Of a stretch of 64,000 nt of DNA, positions 11,340 through 20,690 are shown piece by piece. The stretch spans positions 620,001 to 684,000 of the forward strand of contig JAGTXX020000012.1 of NCBI GenBank assembly GCA_019044685.2, given 5' to 3'. The notes below the pieces were generated by a model. That model ran no database searches. It was not told where the DNA came from and was given only the letters and a program-made list of their open reading frames with translations. The translations under genes were made by a program, and so were the position numbers. Numbering within the stretch: the first letter of the stretch is position 1; each line of letters starts with the position of its first letter. This stretch comes from Nannochloris sp. 'desiccata' (lineage: Eukaryota > Chlorophyta > Trebouxiophyceae > Chlorellales > Chlorellaceae).

Positions 11340-13210
11340 CTATCCGATACGCTTCTGACCACCAGCATCCCCATCATTACCTGAGCTTGGCGCAGGCTGC
11401 TGTGGCTGCGACGCAGGAGGAGCATCTTGAGCAAGTGGCGCTGCAGCTCCTGATGGTGCTGGTGGCACTCTGCCTTCTTCCCCTTCATTCATAGCATGCC
11501 CAGCATCATGGAACCTTTCCTCATCTTCAAAATCATCCTCATCTTCATCTTCTTCTTCAGAATAGTCTCTATCATCTTCACTATGCCACACTTCTTCAGC
11601 CATCCAATCCACGGCTCCCGCTGGAAGGATACCTTCAGCACCACCATCGCCTAGACCTCCAAACATAAGATCCATTGCATGCTCTATATCTGCACTTTCC
11701 AAACCAAGATCCTCACCCCCATCAGATTCCCAATCCTCATCTTCTTCGTCTTCGTGGCTATCGTCGTCATGATCCATCATGCCTTCTTGCTCGCCACCTT
11801 GACCTTGTTCTCCTGCCCCAGGCGCTGCTGCAGCTTGTACAGCGCCAGCAAGGGCAGCGGCAACATCAGCAGCATCTACATTACCTCCTTCACCTTCACC
11901 TCCTCCCGCTGCTGCTGCTTCTCCACTACCCCCCTCTCCAGGAACACCACCGGCAGCAGGATTTGGCTGCTGAGGTTGTTGCTCTGGCAACGGCGGCAGT
12001 GGCAAGCCATTAATTATTAATTGACACGCATCTTCTAATCTATTTCCAGTATACGCAAGTGCACGTGCTGATTGATCTCTATCAAAACCCATCTCCACCA
12101 TGGAATCTAGGGTCCCTGGATCAACTTGACCAGGAGGAAGGCGGGGACGTCGGGCCACCATAAATGCCCCCGCACCACCACCGCCACCTCCAAGGCGTCT
12201 CTGTGGACCGTACACCGCAGCTAATACATCTTCAGTCAATGGTTCATTCCCTTGCGGGTCATCGACATGGCTAAGCGCCCAATCGACCGCTGGTTGGAGT
12301 CGATTGCGGTGGAGAAGCAATGCATTTCTAGAAAGTTGGTCTGGGAAACCCATTGCTGATAGCTCAGCTAAGGCAGCTTCTTCTACTTGAGGGATTTGAA
12401 CAGGTCCTCCTCCACCCATGCCTCCCATTCCTAGAGCTGCAGCTACAGCAGCGACACCACGGGCAGTAGGATCGCCTTCTTCATCTTCATCAAGGTCTTC
12501 TTCACCCTCACCCATCCCGTCATCATCCTCCTCTTCCTCTTCATCCCCTGGCATTCCAAACATGATTTCATCACCTCCAATACCTTGACGTGCGACAGCT
12601 TCTTGTAATTGTTCTAAATATCCGCGCAGCTGTTCGAAATTGCCTTCTACCAAAGCGCGAATGGAGCCTTGTAAGCGATCGTTAGCGGCAGCACCTGCGC
12701 GGGCATGATCAGCCGCAGTAGTTGGTGGGGCGATAGGGGGTGGAGGTTCCCCTGCAGCTGCTAAACGCTCGTTTTCTTCTTTGATTGCAGCGTTGACTTG
12801 GGCTAGAGAGACTGGAGGGTGGGTTTCTAGAGGAGTAGGAGAGGCTTTTTCGCCGGTGTTGCTAGGTGAAACCTTGCGACGGGGCAAGACAACTAAATCA
12901 TCGCCAGCTTTGCACAAGGTCCTGATAGGTTCATTGTCGTCATCTCCACGAAGAAGTCGTCCATATGCATTGATCTGTAGGGAAGAGGTCACAAAAAGAA
13001 GGGTGAGAAACTTGAGATTTGATGGGCTTATGATCAAGTTTGTTAAAAAATAATTGTAAAAATACATACCAGCTTCTGCTCCTCAGGAGCGGGTATATTA
13101 AGAGTTGGCAAGCGTACATGAAGCTCCTTTTTAACCTGCGTTACGCTCCAGTTGGGATCCAAGGCTAAATGCTCCTTTTTGCCTTGGCTCGAAACTACAG
13201 TGACCTCCAT
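11340..13210 (-). CDS. UBL plus tandem-UBA domain protein (UBAC1-like architecture)
   Basis: Two exons, 13070-13210 and 11340-12974, give 591 aa. The N-terminus (residues 1 to about 75) reads as a ubiquitin-like fold (EVTVVSSQGKKEHLALD, then a KELHVRLPTLNIPAPEEQKL-type stretch), the splice falling within it. After a Pro/Ala-rich linker there is an acidic stretch, then two UBA domains: about 250-295 (LAELSAMGFPDQLSRNALL) and about 325-365 (LDSMVEMGFDRDQSARAL). The remainder is a long acidic, Gly-rich region. UBL plus paired UBA domains suggests a ubiquitin shuttle or ligase adaptor; human UBAC1 (a KPC complex subunit) has a comparable order. Domains are clear; the specific orthologue is inferred. 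Confidence 0.85.
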
Positions 13211-13334
13211 CCTGCTTCCGGAGTATCAATATCGAATGTTAATTTGCTTAAACTTTAGATATGCCAGAAAGCATGCTCGGAAGTTTTAAAGCAAATTATG
13301 TGAACCGTTCAACAACTGTCCAAAGTTTGGCTCA

Positions 13335-13740
13335 TAATAGACAATTTTTTAGCCCCTCAGGGACATAAGAGACAAGGAGAGGCTTTGGTTATATAGTCCC
13401 AGAAGGACCTCCGCATGACTATGTTTATTACGTCTGCGAAACCCTGCGGTGCTCAGACCACCGATATATTTGAAATGATCTTTTTTAAAACAGCGAATCC
13501 TTGAAATCGGTGATCCTCTCAGCGTCACCACTTGACACTCCTTCCCAGCAGGTATACAGCACCCCATGTGTTCCAGCGTGGGCATCAGCGCCCCGCTGCA
13601 GGCTGCTGGCCGCCCTCCTCCCTCCCAGCCTGAGTAGGCTGGCCGTCGCCACCGCCGCCAGCAGGAGTCCGCTGGGCGGGCAGCGGGGGAGCCCGCTTGG
13701 CGGGCCCGCGAGCGTGTAGAGTTCGCTCGGGCATGTGCCC
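13335..13740 (-). repeat. Diverged copy (A) of the island repeat
   Basis: Read on the minus strand, this stretch has a GC-rich block, then GGGGTGCTGTATAC (compare GGGGTGC...CTATAC in copy B), then a segment ending GAGGGGCTAAA (compare GGAGGGGCTAAATAAT in copy C2). Similarity is patchy, and part of the GC block matches better in the opposite orientation. Overlapping ORFs on both strands (13349-13907) are products of the GC-rich sequence and have no recognisable features. I treat it as a probable, decayed repeat copy. Confidence 0.4.
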
Positions 13741-13927
13741 AGCTCTTGATTGATTACCCAGACTTCGACGCCCTCTGAGGGGTTTCCATTGCTACGGCAG
13801 GTCCTCCCCAGCACCGATGCCGATAGCGTAGGCCCTTCTATTATATGCAAGTAATTTTTTCCCCACTGGTTTTCCACGTTGGACAAATGTATGGCTTTGC
13901 TCAGCAAAGGTTAGCTGTGTTGATGCT

Positions 13928-14119
13928 TTGTTAAAAAAAGTTTTGGCCGCATCGACCTTTCAGAAACCAAAATCGCCAAAGTACTTAACATGGCCACAAA
14001 TGAGACGCTTTGTTAAAGGAAACCACATGGATGACCTAGTCAAGAAACTGATAGGCAAAAATGAGCTCTCAAACATCGACCCTGACGTCATTGTAGTCGC
14101 CCAAATAGTAAGGTCTTAG
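13928..14119 (+). pseudogene. Unrecognised ORF fragment inside the island
   Basis: A 63-codon frame without an ATG start encodes a hydrophilic, helix-prone peptide (for example KYLTWPQMRRFVKG and DDLVKKLIGKNELS). Its composition looks like protein rather than antisense, but it matches nothing I know. It ends at a TAG just before an AT-rich stretch, and lies between repeat copy A and the virus-derived pseudogene. It could be another remnant of the inserted DNA. Confidence 0.3.
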
Positions 14120-14529
14120 TACTGCAGGATTTGGACAACTTTTGCTTTTTTGGCTATTTTGAAAAATAAAAAGCAGTTATTATTAATATTTTTTTTTCAA
14201 AGTATACAAATCGTCATGTATTTGGAAAATACTTAAATCCAAGTCCCATTTATGGCAAATAATTGGTTTTTCAAGTCAAAGAAAAAACTAGAAAGAAAGT
14301 ATTTTTCGGCGCATTTTTGAAGGTCTAGATAAAAACATGTTTTAACAGAGCGATTAACATGTTTTAATATTGATAACCAATGTTACTTTATTGTTCAGCA
14401 TTGTTAGGTGTTACAGATAGAAAGGTTAAACAACTACGTGCCATGCTGCGCCCTGTTTTGACCTTTGACTTTGAACCACCCAGCTAGCCATCGCCGCGTC
14501 GGTTTCTCTACCTGCAGCGGTGCACCCCC
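14120..14529. other. AT-rich island DNA without a gene
   Basis: Poly-T and A-rich stretches, no coding signal. From about 14440 onward the base composition changes abruptly to GC-rich, where the virus-like sequence begins. Confidence 0.4.
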
Positions 14530-15295
14530 ATGGCTAAAAATACATATAAAGAAGAACCGAGTATACATAATATCAAATCAATCATGCCCAACCCGAAAAC
14601 AATCGTCAAAGCCTCCGCCTTCAACCCTGCCCTCCTCAACTTTGACCCCGTCGGCCACTACTCCAAAGGTGGGAAGTTCATTCCTGTCAGCTACGGCCCA
14701 GAAAGGCAGCGTGTCTGCATGCAGACCATCAACCTCTCCTGACCCTTTGGTGTCAGCGTCTATGAAGACCCCAAGACCGGACAGAAATCCTACTCCATCG
14801 ATGTGGCCTTCAAAGACCTCGACGACCCCCAGACCAAAGGATTCTCTGACACCATGCTCGCTCTCAACCATGTCACCCTCAACAAGGCTGTGGAGCATTC
14901 CAAGGACTGGTTCGGCAAGGATATGCCCATGGAGACGATCCGCGAGTTCTACCGCCCTCTCATCAAGCACCCCAAGGACCCCAGATACAGCTCCACCATG
15001 AAGATCAAGATTCCCGTCGACAAATCGGGTGTGCCTACCCCAGTGGTCTACAACGAGGCCAAGGAGTTGGTGGGCTCGACGCCATCACCAAGGGAAGCAG
15101 CATCACCTGTCTTCTCGAGCTGGCTCCTGTCTGGTTTGTCAACAAGACCTTTGGCCTCACTTGGAAGCTGGTGCAGGCCGCGGTCACCCCCGGACCCCAG
15201 AATTTCACTGGCTACTCTCTCCTCGAAGAAGAAGACTGGCGAATACGGCGTGCTATGTCACCTGTTCCATGCTTTACCCTTGTTTCTTTCGAAAA
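14530..15295 (+). pseudogene. Broken DUF5871-like gene from a large DNA algal virus
   Basis: The reading frame resembles the DUF5871 proteins of prasinoviruses and other phycodnaviruses, a conserved late gene of unknown role with a possible nucleic-acid-binding fold. Recognisable parts, in order: an N-terminal segment (FNPALLNFDP), FGVSVYEDP, DWFGKDMPMETIREFYRPL, MKIKIPVDKSG, and a C-terminal VWFVNKTFGLTWKLVQ followed by NFTGYSLLEEED. It is disabled at least twice: an in-frame TGA at 14740-14742, and a frame change (consistent with loss of one base) at about 15073-15075, after which the C-terminal half is read in another frame. Third codon positions are strongly G/C, unlike nearby host genes. 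The likely start is ATG 14583. Family recognition is from memory; no search was run. Confidence 0.72.
14545..14567 (+). promoter_or_regulatory. TATA/TATACA block upstream of the virus-type pseudogene
   Basis: TATAAA at 14545-14550 is followed 17 bases on by TATACA at 14562-14567, and the first ATG of the broken gene is at 14583. The same two boxes recur in the three repeat copies of this island with almost the same spacing. Function is inferred from position only. Confidence 0.45.
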
Positions 15296-15473
15296 AATAA
15301 ATAAAAAAAGTAAAGTTTTTTTCCCAAGAGCGGCGGCTTGCTTGCCCGCACATCACAGTCAATGCGGTCCATCCTGCCCATGTAACAAAACCATCAGCAC
15401 ATCCTACAGATAGTAAATACATGATTAAACCTTTGAGCCCGCACCTCGCTGCGGTGGTGCGAGCACGATGCTC

Positions 15474-15905
15474 GCCTCTTGCCCTCACTGGGGCCGCTGG
15501 GGAGCCCACTGGTGGCGCGCGCATGCCGCAATGGCCGTGCGGGCCCCTATCCATGATGCCACAGGCATCTGTGCCCGATGCGCGCCCATCAGCGGGCCCG
15601 CCGACGGGAGGTGGGCGGACAGGCTTCCAAAGGCATATAAAGGGGTGCCGCGTCTATACAGTCATATGGACTTCATCATGGTGGCTTCTCCTACGTATAT
15701 AGCTGCCCACGCACCCAGCCTCTGATGAATTTATTTTTGAAAAAACAAATGATCTACGAAATGGCGATTCTGATCAGCTCGATAGAACCCATCGAAAAAA
15801 TTATCCCTCTAAGCAGATCCCCCAGTTGCTCAAAAAAGTTAAATAATGCCAATTCTCAATTCTTGGCACTAATTTATCACGGTCTCTAACTAAAGCCGGC
15901 ATGAA
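15474..15905 (+). repeat. Island repeat copy B, with TATA/TATACA block
   Basis: It starts with a GC-rich block nearly identical to copy C1 (GCCTCTTGCCCTCACTGGG..., one mismatch over about 34 bases) and contains CCCATCAGCGGGC. TATAAA is at 15636-15641, TATACA at 15655-15660, and an ATG at 15666 opens a frame of about 20 codons. Downstream homology with copy C2 continues: an AGAGGGATAATTTTTT-like stretch (minus strand), TTAAATAATGCCA at 15839-15851 and CACTAATTTAT at 15868. Element type is unknown. No terminal repeats or target-site duplications were recognised. Confidence 0.7.
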
Positions 15906-16285
15906 TATTGTTTTTTTAAATGAGTTATTACTACTATCCTCATAAGCTAACCATTTGTTTTTAATTTTATTCTCCTATTTCGCCTCTTTTAAACCACTGT
16001 TCTTCGAGGACTCTTGCTCCTCGTCGCGCGTGCTCGGTAGCAGAATCAAGACGAGGTAAGATTATAATCAAATATTGTATACAAATAAAAACTGGAGCTC
16101 AACCCCCTCTGCCGTTCCTTGGCCGCATTCCTACTATCAGCTGGCTTGAATTAATCCCGTTGCAGCTGCGCTTTCGCCTGAAGGAAGGCGGGAAGACGCT
16201 GCGATCTTAACTCTCTCCTAGCTAGTGTGATCAAGCTTTCCCGTTGGGCTGTTTGATCGATTCGCACCCACCTTCCACCAATCAG
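15906..16285. other. Intergenic: promoter side of the coiled-coil gene
   Basis: AT-rich then mixed composition. Short inverted GC motifs around 16010-16060 and 16180-16200, no gene. Confidence 0.35.
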
Positions 16286-16959
16286 ATGTCCAATTCAATG
16301 GATTTCCTCAGACGTAGTCTGGGACTAGGACGCCGGTTGACGACGGCGGCCCAAGCCGCCCCTGCAGGGGTGGAACAAGCCTCCCTAGCAGCGTCAGACC
16401 TCAAGGTAAGCCAACCTCACCAGCTACAGCTACTCCCCGTCTAGAGAATAGTACATGTTGCACGTGTTATCTCAATCAATCACTCTCTTTTTATTATGCG
16501 CAGGGCAAGCTTCTGGAGGATGTGAATAAAATAATCAAGGACAACCCGTCGTTGCGCTATGTTTGGGCAGTGGGTGGGGCTATTATTGTGGGGGGTTCTG
16601 CTCTCTACCATAAGATCCACAACGTAGAGGTCCAAGTTGAGAGAGTAGAGAAGGGCCTGAATGAAAAAATTCACAACCTAGAGGTCCAAGTCGAAAGAGT
16701 AGAGAAGGGCTTGAATGAAAAAATTCACAACGTAGAGGTCCAAGTCGAAAGAGTAGAGAAGGGCTTGAATGAAAAAATTCACAGTTTGGAGGTAGAATTG
16801 AAAGGCGAGCTGCATGACCAGCTAGGCCAGGTAAGGGGAGAACTCTCCAATAACCTGTCATCCATGCGTGCCAGTATGGAGAGAAGCGAGGATAAGCTCA
16901 GTGCTCAAATAGAGAAAACTAATGAGACCTTGGGGCAGCTTTTGAAAAAGCTGCCTTGA
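16286..16959 (+). CDS. Small single-TM coiled-coil protein with three 18-residue repeats
   Basis: Exons 16286-16405 and 16504-16959 join in phase 0 to 191 aa. The N-terminus (MDFLRRSLGLGRRLTTAAQ) is basic and amphipathic, like a mitochondrial presequence. One membrane segment follows at about 54-70 (YVWAVGGAIIVGGSALY). Next come three near-perfect 18-residue units (KIHNVEVQVERVEKGLNE) and a partial fourth, then a helical tail rich in Glu, Lys and Ser (SMERSEDKLSAQIEK). The repeats look like coiled coil. No family is recognised; function is unknown, and a membrane-anchored oligomerising or tethering role would be a guess. It sits between repeat copies B and C, but its base composition and intron look host-like. 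Confidence 0.72.
16612..16791 (+). repeat. 54-bp tandem repeat, 3.3 copies, coding
   Basis: Three 54-base units (from 16612, 16666 and 16720) differ by only a few bases, followed by a partial fourth. They encode the 18-residue units of the coiled-coil gene. The near-identity of the DNA points to recent expansion. Confidence 0.9.
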
Positions 16960-17264
16960 AACTACTGCCTCCACTCCTGTAGCAACTGTTATGTTTTAGT
17001 TTCTGTTCCAACATGATTTTTTTCATTCAATCTCGGTACCAACTTCTTCTGCTACTTTTCATTTCATTTTTTTTGTGTCTGTTTTTCCCGTCAGTTTTTC
17101 ATTTTGTTTTGGTTTTGATATTAGTGTTTGTAATTAGTTTTTTTGTAGTACTCTTAAGTGGTGGTTACGAGGATCAGAGAATTCATAATACAGTAGAATA
17201 CAATAGCAAAAAGAAAGAAAAAAAAAGTGAAATTTCAGTGGATTTTAGAACCATAACCCAAGCT

Positions 17265-17495
17265 GCCCGCCTCTTGCCCTCACTGGGCCCGCTGGGGAGC
17301 CCGCTCGTTTGCTGGCCTGCCCACATGACTTGCGGTCCCCTCTTCATGACGCCAGGGGCATATATGAACTCTGCGAGCCCATCAGCGGGCTGCGCTATTG
17401 AGCTTGGCCCGCCGGCGTTCACGGCAGGTGGTCGGGCAGGCTCGCAAAGGCATATAAAGAGATGCTGGGTCTATACATTATTATTATGAACTCCA
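17265..17495 (+). repeat. Island repeat copy C1 (GC block plus TATA/TATACA)
   Basis: This GC-rich block closely matches copy B and also contains CCCATCAGCGGGC. TATAAA is at 17453-17458 and TATACA at 17472-17477, the same 19-base spacing as B, followed by an ATG at 17486 opening a short frame whose first codons resemble those of B. Its downstream half is missing; copy C2 follows directly. Confidence 0.7.
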
Positions 17496-17519
17496 TCCTG
17501 TTTTGGTTTTCTTATTTAG

Positions 17520-17945
17520 GGTTCTTGCGAAGAACGATGCTCTCCTGATCGTGGTCAAGCTCCCCAACAGGCTTCAGCTGCTGCCCCTGAGTGAGGTATG
17601 GCAGGTCAGGCTGGGGCAAGCCGCCGGGGTGACGGCGGCGGGGAGGCTGAAGGCACATAAAGAAATGCCACGTCTCTAAAAGCAGAGGACTCCAGTCCTC
17701 ACTTCCGATCTCCCCAAATATGTCATTTCTGTGGATACAGCATGTTTTCAATCATCAAGTTGGGAAAACCATTGTGATCACTCTCCGATCCTCAGGGTGG
17801 ATCTCAATCAGCTTCAGATAGAACTCCAGAAAGTTGTCTTTCTGGGCCTTGTTTTTACCCCAATTGGTCGGAGGGGCTAAATAATGCCATTTTAGTGTCT
17901 CTCTCACCAATTTATGTTTGTCTCTCAAGCTAGCAATAGAAAAAT
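17520..17945 (+). repeat. Island repeat copy C2
   Basis: A more diverged GC block leads into CATAAA at 17656-17661 and TCTAAA at about 17675, 19 bases apart and so aligned with the TATA/TATACA pair of copies B and C1. Downstream, homology with B resumes: AGAAAGACAACTTTCT on the minus strand, TAAATAATGCCA at 17878-17889, CACCAATTTAT at 17905 and GTCTCTCAA at 17920. The minus strand holds a short protein-like frame (FLEFYLKLIEIHPEDRRV) of unknown origin. Confidence 0.55.
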
Positions 17946-18162
17946 TTCAACTTCAAACTGAACTTCCATGCATGATGAACGATCATCGGATGCGCCACGC
18001 AATTCATTATTAATCAAATCAGTGTATTTGGCATGCTGCCTGGGAGCAATTAGAATTGAGTGCGAGGTCTAGTATTTTCAATATTTCATTGAAATTAGAT
18101 TTCTGTAGATCACATCAAGCTTCCAGAACTTGCGCCCCATAACCAATAACCTGCACAGCAGA

Positions 18163-19359
18163 ATGCCATCTTTCAAGGTCTATTACATACTTGTCATCTC
18201 ATTGGCAGCACTGCAATACACCGTCATTGCCTCGTTAGAAAACCAAACACTCCCAACACTTCTCGTCGACAGCAAGGCTTCCGAAGACCACCCCTCTACT
18301 GCACCCACAGAAGATGCAGACCTACTAAAATGGGCTTTAAAACACAGTGATATTGATTCACTTCACCAACAAGCTCAAGCAGCGAAGAATGCAAATAAAA
18401 ATGACCCTGACGCAGCTGAACGAAGAGCTCGTGCTGCTGAACTGCTCCATGCTGCTGTGAACGCTATGCCAACAGAAAGCAGCTTGATGGAAGAGGCCGT
18501 GCTTGTTCTTCGTAATACTTCAACTACTGTAGAAGACAAACTTGCAGCGTTAGAAGCTCTTATTGTCCTTGTAGAACCTATAGACAACGCTAATCACCTT
18601 TTAAAAATTGCAAACGCCACTTCGGAGATCAACCACTTTTTAGGCTCTGCTCCTATTTTAGAGGCAGCTGCTGCTAGATTGATTGGTGTGGCTGCTTCAA
18701 ACAATGGGTTTTTTTGCAATGAGCTGATACAACGGCATCCTGATGTTATTCTCCGTCTGGTCCAGTTACAAAGTGCTTCGGCGGATGACACTGTAGCAGC
18801 AGCAATTTATGCAGCAGGCCAATTGCTGAGAAATAGTGGTCGCGCACGGAGTCTTTGGAATCCAGAGGTGTTGATCACATTGATACGTGGTGGGAAGCAA
18901 GTTTCGGAGAGGAGCAGGAAGAAAGCATTGACTTTAGCTGGAGATCTCGTACTGATAGATAATAACAACGATGAAATAAAGGGGGGAAATCGAGGGTGCG
19001 GCATCTTTGCTGGCTGTGATAGTTTAATTAGTGCGTTATTGGATGTACTAGAAGAGCAGTACAAAGGAGGAGATGGTACTTCTTCTGTTAAAAAAATGGA
19101 TTTAGATCTAGCGGAGAAGGCGTTGTTTGCGGTACAAGCAGCAGCTGCTCAACAAAAGAACATCATCAGTGGAGGGGGCGATGAAATTAGTAACGGCACT
19201 GGTGATAGAAGCGAGCGTGTGATTGGCACGTTGGTGGAGATATTGAGACAAGGGGATGAGCATGAGCATGTTTCTGAGTATGAAGCAGACGTTATTGCAC
19301 TGGCTGAACAGTTGTTGTTAGTTAATAAAAGTCCGAGTCGGCACCAAGACGAGCTGTAG
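18163..19359 (+). CDS. SIL1: SIL1/Fes1-like Hsp70 (BiP) nucleotide exchange factor, ER-resident
   Basis: Armadillo-type exchange factors of the SIL1/HspBP1/Fes1 group release ADP from Hsp70s; SIL1 does this for BiP in the ER lumen. The 398-aa intronless protein starts at ATG 18163 with a signal peptide (VYYILVISLAALQYTVIAS). The helical repeat core has EDKLAALEALIVLVEPIDNANHL, AAARLIGVAASNN and AAIYAAGQLLRN, typical of the Fes1/SIL1 fold. The protein ends in QDEL, a variant of the HDEL/KDEL ER-retention signal, which agrees with the signal peptide and argues for SIL1 rather than cytosolic Fes1. An in-frame TTG at 18130 upstream is not needed. The family is well supported; substrate specificity is inferred. 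Confidence 0.85.
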   Translation: MPSFKVYYILVISLAALQYTVIASLENQTLPTLLVDSKASEDHPSTAPTEDADLLKWALKHSDIDSLHQQAQAAKNANKNDPDAAERRARAAELLHAAVNAMPTESSLMEEAVLVLRNTSTTVEDKLAALEALIVLVEPIDNANHLLKIANATSEINHFLGSAPILEAAAARLIGVAASNNGFFCNELIQRHPDVILRLVQLQSASADDTVAAAIYAAGQLLRNSGRARSLWNPEVLITLIRGGKQVSERSRKKALTLAGDLVLIDNNNDEIKGGNRGCGIFAGCDSLISALLDVLEEQYKGGDGTSSVKKMDLDLAEKALFAVQAAAAQQKNIISGGGDEISNGTGDRSERVIGTLVEILRQGDEHEHVSEYEADVIALAEQLLLVNKSPSRHQDEL

Positions 19360-19859
19360 AAAGGAACACGTTTAAATTTAATTCTAATAGTTCATCATGC
19401 AGAGTGCGCTTACACGAAGTAATTTACTGTATATTGACGCAGCAAGGTCGTGTACTATATTCGTACTATGTTCTGTGTACTATATACGTATCCGACGGGA
19501 TTGTACTTTAATTTACATTTTAGGGTTATACGCTTCTTATACTAAGTTTGTTTAATTATTTGTAAAAATATAACACAATGCATGATGAAATGCAGGTAGA
19601 CATGCGAGTTAAAAAGGGGGACAGATAAGCAAAAATCAGCGAGTAGGAGCGGGTAAAAATTAGAGGTGGAGCTGTCAAAAAGAGGGTTCAGGCAAAGGCA
19701 CTCCTATTTTATTTTATTAAAAGATTTTATGCGCTTTGCCGTCATAAGAACAGCTCCGAAAATGGGTTGACATACCCAAAAATGTATATATAGCGAGGGA
19801 AATGTAACAAGAATGAAACGAAAAACACCTTGAACAAATTGTTGGGGAGATGATCAATA
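19360..19859. other. Intergenic between convergent genes
   Basis: This is the 3' flank of the SIL1-like gene and of the minus-strand gene beyond. GTGTACTATAT occurs twice near 19447-19487 in a GTACTATA-rich stretch. No gene is visible. Confidence 0.4.
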
Positions 19860-20690
19860 TTAATCCCATGGCGGTGGCGGTGAAGGAGGCATCACAGTTT
19901 CTCTTGCAGCAGGTATGACTGTTGCAGTGTTTACAGGTTCGATTGGTTCTTCTTTAGTAATCTTGAGACGTAGAACGCTGTGTACCTCCTTATGCTTAGC
20001 CTCTAAAGATAGCTTTCCCATAAACTGCAGCAGAAAAAAGGAGAGCCCGGGAGAGACCACCGGAAATAATGCATGATTGGTTAGGTAATCTAGTAGAAAT
20101 ATCTCTAAACTACGCTAGATAATTGCTGCTACAGTTGCTTGAATTGACAGCCACTCACTTTGCTAAAGGTGTTCTTCAATCATTGCTTATGTTCCTCTGG
20201 GCTCGCCTCAATAAATTCCTTGGCATGAGCTTTCAATCGTTGGAATTTCGTCTCTTCGGGTCCGTCCCCAGACGTACCCTCATTCGTGCAACTCATAGTA
20301 TTTGTGTTACTAAGGATATTGCGTTTTGGAATGCCCAAGGTGGCTTTTATGATCTGTTCAAATCAATCAGGGGAATTGTACATGCGACGGCCGTTGCTGT
20401 ACAGATCAGTTGCTGGGTTATTTTTTCACGTTATATGCTAATCTGACGCATTTAAAACCATAGATCCGTACCTGGGAAAGTTTAGAATACAGCAGGAGGC
20501 AGCCGTGTTCCCTGGATGCCCCTGTTATATTTGCATCTTGGTTGAACATTTTTTGTTGCAGTAGAGACATGGGACAACCAATCCCATTCCCATGTGCATC
20601 ACCATTATGCCAAACAGTGCATTCAACCGCAATAGAGGGGACATTCTTCAGCGCCCAGCAAATCTTCCAGAAAACCATTGGCGGAAACAC
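19860..20690 (-). CDS. Unrecognised gene, 3' exons, interrupted by an in-frame TGA
   Basis: Three minus-strand segments fit as phase-0 exons: one ending at 20472 (open to at least 20690), 20159-20353 (exactly 65 codons) and 19860-20024 (55 codons with stop). Splice signals are good (GTACGG...AACAG, GTGAGT...CTGCAG). The predicted protein has a region with WHNGDAHGNGIGCP, a charged helical region (KFQRLKAHAKEFIEASPEEHKQ across the middle exon) and a final domain LSLEAKHKEVHSVLRLKI followed by a Pro-rich end. The middle exon contains TGA at 20180-20182 in frame. Possible explanations are readthrough or selenocysteine, a pseudogene, or a mis-set acceptor. The opposite strand also has ORFs here, but they look antisense (Leu/Phe-rich). 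No family is recognised and the 5' end is not defined. Confidence 0.42.

Noticed and set aside
11675..12020. Two plus ORFs of about 113 codons
   Set aside because: Antisense of the acidic and Gly-rich region of the UBL-UBA gene.
13485..13907. A 140-codon minus ORF and overlapping plus ORF in the GC-rich part of the island
   Set aside because: Both arise from repeat copy A; composition is low complexity and no domain or splice structure supports a gene.
17680..17880. Open plus frame in repeat copy C2
   Set aside because: No ATG, and the minus strand is at least as protein-like; neither can be confirmed as coding.
20123..20446. A 107-codon plus-strand ORF
   Set aside because: It is rich in Leu/Phe and mirrors a charged, well-spliced minus-strand exon, so it looks like antisense.
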